A stretch of DNA of 64,000 nt, from assembly GCA_001599355.1 (NCBI GenBank), contig BCGQ01000002.1:323554-387553 (forward strand). The letters run 5' to 3'. The notes beneath the pieces were generated by a model. It worked only from the letters and a program-made list of their open reading frames with translations, had not been told where the DNA came from and searched no databases. Origin of the DNA: Nakazawaea peltata (Eukaryota; Ascomycota; Pichiomycetes; Alaninales; Pachysolenaceae). This document shows positions 58,930 to 64,000 of this stretch, piece after piece. The position numbers and the translations under genes were made by a program. How positions within the stretch are numbered: the stretch's first letter is position 1; each line of letters starts with the position of its first letter.

Positions 58930-59377
58930 ATTTGAGTTGTTAGTTATCGTTACTGACTGATCTAGAAGATAACCATGATCAATTCATACACTTAAATATT
59001 CATTTATCAGATACGAATACGAGATCATATCATCAACATTATATTGGATCTATTGAAGAGATCTGCGAAAATTAAATTAATTGAAATACTCTGCTAGGGG
59101 TCCCTCGGGAAAAAGGCTTATATCCCCATTTATGCGACCCCCGTACCTTTGCACCCCCTTCATCTGCTAGCCCCTCCATTTTTTAATACGAGCTCGCACG
59201 GCTAAACTTAGCTAAAATTAGCTAAAATTAATTAAACATTAATTAAACCCTTCAAACCCCTGAAACCCCCCCCCCAAACCCCTCAAACCCCTGCGGCGCG
59301 CGAATACGAGGTTAATTTTAGCATTTTATCAATTTTACACTACAAAAATCAAACTTAGCATTTTATCAATTATATCA
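58930..59377. other. GRE2-type promoter with C-tract and direct repeats
   Basis: 448 bp containing GCTAAAATTA repeats (about 59201-59235), an interrupted C-tract (59248-59291) and one copy of a 29-bp repeat whose partner covers the ARP9 stop codon. No gene is seen. Confidence 0.6.
59248..59291 (-). repeat. Interrupted C-tract, G-quadruplex candidate
   Basis: Runs of three to ten C separated by TTCAAA, TGAAA, AAA or TCAAA give five G-runs on the minus strand, enough for an intramolecular quadruplex on the GRE2-type gene coding strand, about 320 bp upstream of its ATG. Confidence 0.6.
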
Positions 59378-59384
59378 CTACAAA
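59318..59384. repeat. 29-30-bp direct repeat overlapping the ARP9 stop
   Basis: Copies at 59318-59346 and 59355-59384 share TTAGCATTTTATCAATT and CACTACAAA, 37 bp apart. The second copy contains the ARP9 stop codon and part of its final codons. Confidence 0.85.
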
Positions 59385-60850
59385 GCAACGTCCCAGATTC
59401 CAACTGGACCATTGGCCAAGTACGACTCCTTGTTCAAATACAAGGTCTCACCGTAGTTAGTACCATGACCCGAGCCGAAGATTTGTTTTGTCAAAAGCTG
59501 GGCTCCCAAAAATTGAAGATCTTCTAAATTGTTCAGCTTCTTCCAGACAGGAAAATATTCTGGGAACTTCAGGTATTTGATGAGCTTTGGGACTTGGTGG
59601 ACGTTGTAAATCTCATTGTTTGATCCCAATAACTGGTTGTTCAAGTTATTTCCACCGGCTACGTTGATAGAGGCTGGACCTGTCTCGTTTCTGAACAGAG
59701 ATTCCAGAGAACCTTTACTGGATTGCAGTAAAGCACTCTTGATGACGACTAAATGATCCTGTAATAATTGAACCAATAACAGTTCTTTGAAACCTTTGAT
59801 TTTACTAGTACCCCCTACAACGATGATATTCTCAAATGCCTCTTGTTTCTTGTGGAAATCAGGTATTTGCTCAGTAACCAACCGAACATGGTACGAGATC
59901 TGTTCAATCAACTCTTTAGTACCATGGAATCTTTCTTTTCCAACCTCTACGGTAGTTCCATCTCTATCTACGAAAGAATTAGTCTCCAACTCTGAGTTTG
60001 GCTTGTTTTGGCCCTTCCCATCTGAGCTGCCCAGCAGCGACGACTTGGTCTGTTTTAAAATTTCGTCCGTGTCTTTACCACTTGTGACAATCAGAGCCAC
60101 GTCAATAACTCCATCATCTTTGGTAGAGTCATCTTGCATCAAGACATCCAATCCGAAGAACGAATTTTTAGCATCTTCCTCACTCAATACTTCGTAAATG
60201 CCAGACAATTTCAAATCTTCAATTTGATTAGGAGTTAACTGAGGCAATGCCTTCTGTAATTCCTGATTAATCTTCCTTCCTCCTAATGGGACCGATATGT
60301 TCAAGTGTTTCAAGTTCTGGAAGTCTGTGATCAGTGAAATGTCGGTCTTTTCGTAACCAATGTCGATAACAAGAGACGTCTGTAAAGATCCATGAGCAAA
60401 GGAGCTGGATAAACTTGGAGATATTATGTTGAAACCTCCAACTTCCAATGACTCAAAGACAAAATTGGTGATGAACTCACATTGGGTCTTGGAAAATGTA
60501 AATGGAGCGACCAAAGACATCGCAACAGACGAAGAACTGAAGTATTCCACGTCTTTGGTGACACTGTCGAAAATTAATTTCAAAAAGTAGTTGAACAGGT
60601 CCAGGTCGACGATCTTTCCCTTGCGAATCGGGTATATAACATTAGAATCCAGGATCGAATCCGAATAGAATTCACCAGTGGCCGCCGTATACGGTCCAAA
60701 CTTCCCTGTCTCTGGGTCCTTGAACACCCTAGTTGGAATCTTGTAGGTTGGCAATTGCAACGACTCTTGAGCGTTGAGTCCGAAGCTACAAAGCGTGTTT
60801 TCAGACCCAGCCTGTACAATAAAGTAGAAATCTTCTTTGAATGGCGCCAT
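59378..60850 (-). CDS. ARP9: Arp9, actin-related protein of SWI/SNF and RSC
   Basis: The 490-residue product is a divergent actin fold: VQAGSENTLCSFG at the first phosphate loop position, SLVAPFTFSKTQCEFITNFVFE, TSLVIDIGYEKTDISLI (phosphate 2), IIVVGGTSKIKGFKELL and FPVWKKLNNLEDLQFLGAQLLTKQIFG near the end. These match yeast Arp9 (467 aa) more than actin or Arp7. With Arp7 it binds the HSA helix of the Snf2/Sth1 ATPase in nuclear chromatin remodellers. The insertion around 230-290 is hydrophilic. The ATG at 60850 is the family start. Confidence 0.9.
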   Translation of the reverse strand: MAPFKEDFYFIVQAGSENTLCSFGLNAQESLQLPTYKIPTRVFKDPETGKFGPYTAATGEFYSDSILDSNVIYPIRKGKIVDLDLFNYFLKLIFDSVTKDVEYFSSSSVAMSLVAPFTFSKTQCEFITNFVFESLEVGGFNIISPSLSSSFAHGSLQTSLVIDIGYEKTDISLITDFQNLKHLNISVPLGGRKINQELQKALPQLTPNQIEDLKLSGIYEVLSEEDAKNSFFGLDVLMQDDSTKDDGVIDVALIVTSGKDTDEILKQTKSSLLGSSDGKGQNKPNSELETNSFVDRDGTTVEVGKERFHGTKELIEQISYHVRLVTEQIPDFHKKQEAFENIIVVGGTSKIKGFKELLLVQLLQDHLVVIKSALLQSSKGSLESLFRNETGPASINVAGGNNLNNQLLGSNNEIYNVHQVPKLIKYLKFPEYFPVWKKLNNLEDLQFLGAQLLTKQIFGSGHGTNYGETLYLNKESYLANGPVGIWDVAL

Positions 60851-61403
60851 TGTCTGATTTTCAAAACAAGATTGATCCTCTTCTTGTAGTTTGTACTCTC
60901 TTTAAACGCCCTTCTTTGTTTATCTTTGTATAAGCTGAGCTTTGGGAGGGTGGTTTTTTGGTGGTTGGGAATGCACGACCTTTTGGGAGTTGGCGGAGGA
61001 GACATAGGGAGGTTTAGAGGGGGGCCGGGATGGGGGACCAAGAGGGGGGTCAAGTGGTAAGGGGGTTATTAACTGGAACGGGATGTAAGAATTCAGAGTC
61101 TTAAGGATAATCAGATTGGTGTTAATTCACGGGTGGTTGTGTTTGTGGTGAATTTCTCTCATAATCTTTTTGAGTCAGTTTGGAGTCGGCTCCCCAATTT
61201 AGTTACCCGGCCTAATCACCTCAAATCGGTTCAAAACTAAAGAAAAAAATTTTCGTACCGTTTTCTTCTTATATAAGAGAATTAATGAGAGGATCAATGA
61301 GAGAATTAGATTGGTGAGTGGTAAGGGAGGATAAGCTTAGAGAGATGATTGTCTCTCTTCCAAACTCACACGCTCATTGACTTGCCGCTCGATCTCTAGA
61401 TAA

Positions 61404-61429
61404 ATATAATGATAAGGTTATCATTATAT
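61404..61429. promoter_or_regulatory. Palindrome with divergent GATA cores
   Basis: Twelve-base arms ATATAATGATAA and TTATCATTATAT are separated by GG. The centre reads GATAAGGTTATC, two GATAA motifs facing each other, as recognised by GATA-type zinc-finger factors. It lies about 790 bp upstream of SFK1. Confidence 0.5.
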
Positions 61430-62115
61430 ACATCAGACTACTACAGTAACTGTTCTCAGCTTAATTAGCGGCAACGGATTGAAGTTCTACATGATGATTT
61501 TACTTTTTTTTAATAAAAAATGGGAATCTCTCTGACATCTCGTTAACAAAAAAACCATGGAGATAACTTTATCTACTTTTTCTGAATAGAACTATCATCC
61601 GTTTGGACTAGATGCTGAGACCGTTACTAGAGTCTGATTAAATTATCTATTGCCCGAGTGACAACATCATGACACCAAAGAAAATTCTTTTCACTGTAAA
61701 TTACATAATATATCTGATTGTAGTTCATGCGTTTCCTGCGAGGGCGCTATTGACCTCGAGAATTGATAGGAATCATTTACGGGCCCACTATCTGGCCAGG
61801 ATCGTTTCCCTTGTCAATACCTTTAGTTTGTTTTCCCCTACCCTCTTTTGCCTCAACTCATCTCATAGTGTCTCACACTATACTAAACTTACCGAGCCAC
61901 CGTTGAACTCAAAGTATTTTTTCTGCGTACTTTAAACCAAATTAAGGTTTTTTTCATGCCTCCGGCTACCCAAATAAAGCGAGGAATATGCATTGCCTCG
62001 AAGTTCACTATAGAAAATGACATTTTTCGCTCGGGTTTTATGCACTGTCATAAGAAAAAGAAACGAGAACGAAGCTTGCTTGATTTCCAAGCCATGGTCA
62101 TCGCCTTGCTCCAAC

Positions 62116-62123
62116 TATATAAA
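62116..62123 (+). promoter_or_regulatory. TATA box of SFK1
   Basis: TATATAAA lies about 95 bp upstream of the ATG at 62218. Confidence 0.5.
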
Positions 62124-62217
62124 GTGAGAGCTTGTCGTCCAACCTTTGCTCTGTACGGCTTTGATCAGTATCTAAGTTAGATTATAGACCCTTGAAAGTA
62201 TATTTGCGGTTCTAGAA

Positions 62218-62994
62218 ATGAAATTCTCCTCATTGTTCCAATATTGGGAGATTCCACTCGTTGCCTGCTTTGTCTGGTATGGTATGTTAATCCTGATGTT
62301 GGCCTGTTGGTCCTTCCAAGGTCATCCTATTTATTGGTTCATGGATGTCGAACAGTTCCCTGTCTACATCAGTGATATCGGTGCCACCAACTTACAACCT
62401 TTGTTCATCTCATGTGCCGGTTTCCAAGGTATCTGGTTCTTGTTGAGTCTCATTCTGGACAAATGGTTACGTCACAAGGGTAAATTGCTCCCATACAAGT
62501 CGGTGCATGCTAAAAGATTGGGATGGGCTGCAATTGTCTTCTGCATTATTTCAATGTTGGGTATTTTGCTTTGTTCTATCTTCAAGACCAGTAAATATGG
62601 TACCGTACATCTCTCAATGGTTGGAATCTTCCTTGTGTTTGCCTTCCTTCTTTCGGTCTGCAACTGTTCACAATATTTCATTCTTTGGAAAGCTTATCCT
62701 CAAGAGAATGTTCTTGGTGGAAAAGTTAACAGATTCTTACTTAGTGCTATCATTAAACTTATTTGGATAGCTGTTGCCATCGGTTGTTCCCTTCTGTTTG
62801 GTCTCACCATGGACAGTAATGCCAGTATCTCCGCCGCATTCGAATGGACCTTGGCCTTCTGGTACGGTGTCTTACTTTTCTGTTTTGCATTCGACTTATC
62901 ACCAATTAGAAAAGATTACGATTTCACCTATGAAGATAAAGACTTAGATGTTCCTACAAACTACGGTGACGAATCTACTGTCCTGAACGTCTGA
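62218..62994 (+). CDS. SFK1: Sfk1-like plasma-membrane protein (Frag1/DRAM family)
   Basis: The 258-residue protein has six hydrophobic segments. Features of the Frag1/DRAM/Sfk1 family include PVYISDIGATNLQPLFISCAGFQGI near residue 48 (PYISD.G..P....F) and an aromatic C-terminal span EWTLAFWYGVLLFCFAFDL. A short acidic tail follows. Yeast Sfk1 works with the PI 4-kinase Stt4 at the plasma membrane and affects lipid asymmetry. It is shorter than S. cerevisiae Sfk1 (353), mainly in the C-terminal tail. It is convergent with YAF9, only 26 bp between stops. Confidence 0.88.
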   Translation: MKFSSLFQYWEIPLVACFVWYGMLILMLACWSFQGHPIYWFMDVEQFPVYISDIGATNLQPLFISCAGFQGIWFLLSLILDKWLRHKGKLLPYKSVHAKRLGWAAIVFCIISMLGILLCSIFKTSKYGTVHLSMVGIFLVFAFLLSVCNCSQYFILWKAYPQENVLGGKVNRFLLSAIIKLIWIAVAIGCSLLFGLTMDSNASISAAFEWTLAFWYGVLLFCFAFDLSPIRKDYDFTYEDKDLDVPTNYGDESTVLNV

Positions 62995-63020
62995 TATTTT
63001 TATATATTACATACACATCA

Positions 63021-63728
63021 TTAATCTACATTTCCTATAACAAGTGTATTCTTCTCCAGTTCCAACTCTTTTAAACGAGCCTTCTCCTCTTCCAATTCCT
63101 TCAAAACTTTAGTGGTAGCTAGCTGTAATCTGTCGATCTCATCTTGTTCCAATTGTCTAGAGAATGGATTCGATTTTGTGGATTTCACAGGAAGTAACAG
63201 ACGAGGCACCGATGTCAACACCTCAAACATCTTGTCAGTAGGTTCATTGAATACCAACTCATCATAAAATATACTCTCCACAAGTTTGTTATTATTTAAC
63301 ATCTCATCTTTCATATTTCCATTGCCAGAAATGGCCCCAATACCACTACCAGGGAACAGCTGATAAGGATGTAATCTCAAATGGTGGAATATGCTGATAT
63401 TCTTCTCGCCACTTTCGGTGACAAAGAAGATCTTGATATTGATTTCAAATTCACCCCAACCTGTCTCTGTGACTTCGAATGGAGGAGCCTCGATCGACCT
63501 TGTCAGATTCGGATATGTGTCATGCAACTTGAATACCACTTTTTTAATCATATACGAAAGATCCAGCCCAGTAGGATCCCTCACAAACACGGTCCAATTA
63601 TGAGTATGATCAGGATTCACGTCTGGAGGACGGATAGCGCCGATGGGTGTCAGAGAGTTTCCATAAATGATGGGGCGTGTTATCGAAAGCCCTTTCACTC
63701 TTCTGCTATTTGTTGATGGAGGAGCCAT
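63021..63728 (-). CDS. YAF9: Yaf9, YEATS-domain subunit of SWR1 and NuA4
   Basis: This 235-residue protein (yeast 226) has the YEATS domain at about 12-150: KGLSITRPIIYGNSLTP, HTHNWTVFVRDPTG, IKKVVFKLHDTYPNLTRSIEAPPFEVTETGWGEFEI and ISIFHHLRLHPY. The aromatic pocket binds acylated lysines of histone H3. A C-terminal coiled coil (KVLKELEEEKARLKELELEKN) mediates complex assembly. It acts in H2A.Z deposition and H4 acetylation. The ATG at 63728 is the first in frame. Confidence 0.95.
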   Translation of the reverse strand: MAPPSTNSRRVKGLSITRPIIYGNSLTPIGAIRPPDVNPDHTHNWTVFVRDPTGLDLSYMIKKVVFKLHDTYPNLTRSIEAPPFEVTETGWGEFEINIKIFFVTESGEKNISIFHHLRLHPYQLFPGSGIGAISGNGNMKDEMLNNNKLVESIFYDELVFNEPTDKMFEVLTSVPRLLLPVKSTKSNPFSRQLEQDEIDRLQLATTKVLKELEEEKARLKELELEKNTLVIGNVD

Positions 63729-64000
63729 GTTTGACTTGTGTTGCAGCTGTGTAGTCCTTTCACCTGAACTGTCTCTATTTGAAGAGAGTTTGAAGGTTTC
63801 GATTTGAGCGGTGCTGAGCCGGTGTGATTGTGTGAATGTGCACGACCTTTACTCCTTTTCCCTTTTTGGACTTTGTGACAATATACACTACCATCAACAT
63901 GTGACGGCCTGGCCAAACTGCATTTGCAAACAAAAGAGTTGGATGGGTTGAGGAACATACAGAGCACCAAACTGATAATGACTTTAAAGACTATTTACAT
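63729..64000. other. YAF9 upstream region to window end
   Basis: 272 bp of promoter-like sequence. I see no supportable gene or repeat before the window ends. Confidence 0.5.

Larger units (their letters stand above)
60851..62217. other. Divergent ARP9/SFK1 region
   Basis: 1.37 kb without a convincing gene. It contains a 26-nt near-perfect palindrome with two GATA cores (61404-61429) and a TATATAAA at 62116-62123 before SFK1. An 88-codon frame at 61669-61935 has an ATG and a hydrophobic start but no family features. Confidence 0.55.

Noticed and set aside
61669-61935. 88-codon frame with hydrophobic start upstream of SFK1
   Set aside because: It has an ATG but no recognisable domain, and it lies within a long AT-rich promoter region. 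Not enough support to call a gene.
1-64000. CUG-Ser (code 12) as the explanation of the CTG pattern
   Set aside because: The aligned positions are alanines in H3, DnaJ, LeuRS, Mig1 and bL17, and serine is not the usual alternative there. Cse4 alone gives five Ala positions and no Ser position.
1-64000. tRNA, rRNA, LTR retroelement, DNA transposon or CRISPR
   Set aside because: No B-box with a matching A-box, no rRNA stretch, no reverse transcriptase, capsid or transposase frame and no spacer-repeat array was seen. A tRNA and RNA-model scan could still find small RNAs I missed.

Overview
This window is a chromosomal segment of a budding yeast (Saccharomycotina). Genes are dense and mostly intronless. 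The two introns found have GTAAGT donors and TACTAAC branch points, and the proteins are yeast-type (Mig1, Scj1, Smc6, Nam2, Dml1, Csr1, Cse4, Eis1, Arp9, Yaf9). The most informative observation concerns the genetic code. In-frame CTG codons repeatedly fall where the protein family has alanine. The CENP-A histone Cse4 has five of five at histone H3 alanines. Nine more are aligned in Scj1, Mig1, Smc6, Nam2, Csr1, Tsc10 and Mrpl8, with weaker cases in Nam2 and the Mnn2-like protein. This points to the CUG-Ala clade (Pachysolen, Nakazawaea, Peterozyma; NCBI code 26) rather than standard or CUG-Ser yeasts. A full eIF3e gene, absent from Saccharomyces cerevisiae, also places it outside the Saccharomycetaceae. 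Leucines given by standard translation at CTG should be read as alanine.

Layout. 1-6 kb: the 5' part of a probable mitochondrial protein gene, a UGA4-type permease and DML1. 6-18.5 kb: SCJ1, a C2H2 factor, a secreted purine nucleoside permease, MIG1 and SMC6. 18.9-25.8 kb: mitochondrial leucyl-tRNA synthetase NAM2, an MNN2-type mannosyltransferase and a PEX11-like gene. 26-37 kb: an unknown membrane protein, CPS1, CSR1, TSC10, MIC12, MRPL8, eIF3e and POL32. 37-48.5 kb: a pirin, a type-B carboxylesterase, an FMS1/CBP1 amine oxidase, ATP10, a small membrane protein, CCS1 (intron), IMP2 and MIH1 (334-nt intron). 48.5-51.6 kb: about 3.1 kb with no supported gene but several palindromes. 51.6-64 kb: an Msn2/4-like factor, EIS1, CSE4, a GRE2-type reductase, ARP9, SFK1 and YAF9.

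Functional themes are mixed, as expected of a yeast chromosome arm. They include mitochondrial biogenesis (NAM2, MRPL8, MIC12, ATP10, IMP2, DML1), chromatin and genome maintenance (SMC6, POL32, CSE4, ARP9, YAF9, MIH1), lipid, membrane and eisosome biology (TSC10, CSR1, SFK1, EIS1, PEX11-like), and nutrient regulation (MIG1, permeases, CPS1). Intergenic DNA is unusually rich in short tandem repeats and perfect palindromes. Several look like transcription-factor sites: CGG-N5-CCG arrays at DML1/SCJ1, Mig1-type sites before MIG1, Mcm1-type sites before CSE4, and an MluI cell-cycle box before POL32. No tRNA, rRNA, retroelement or CRISPR array was recognised by eye.
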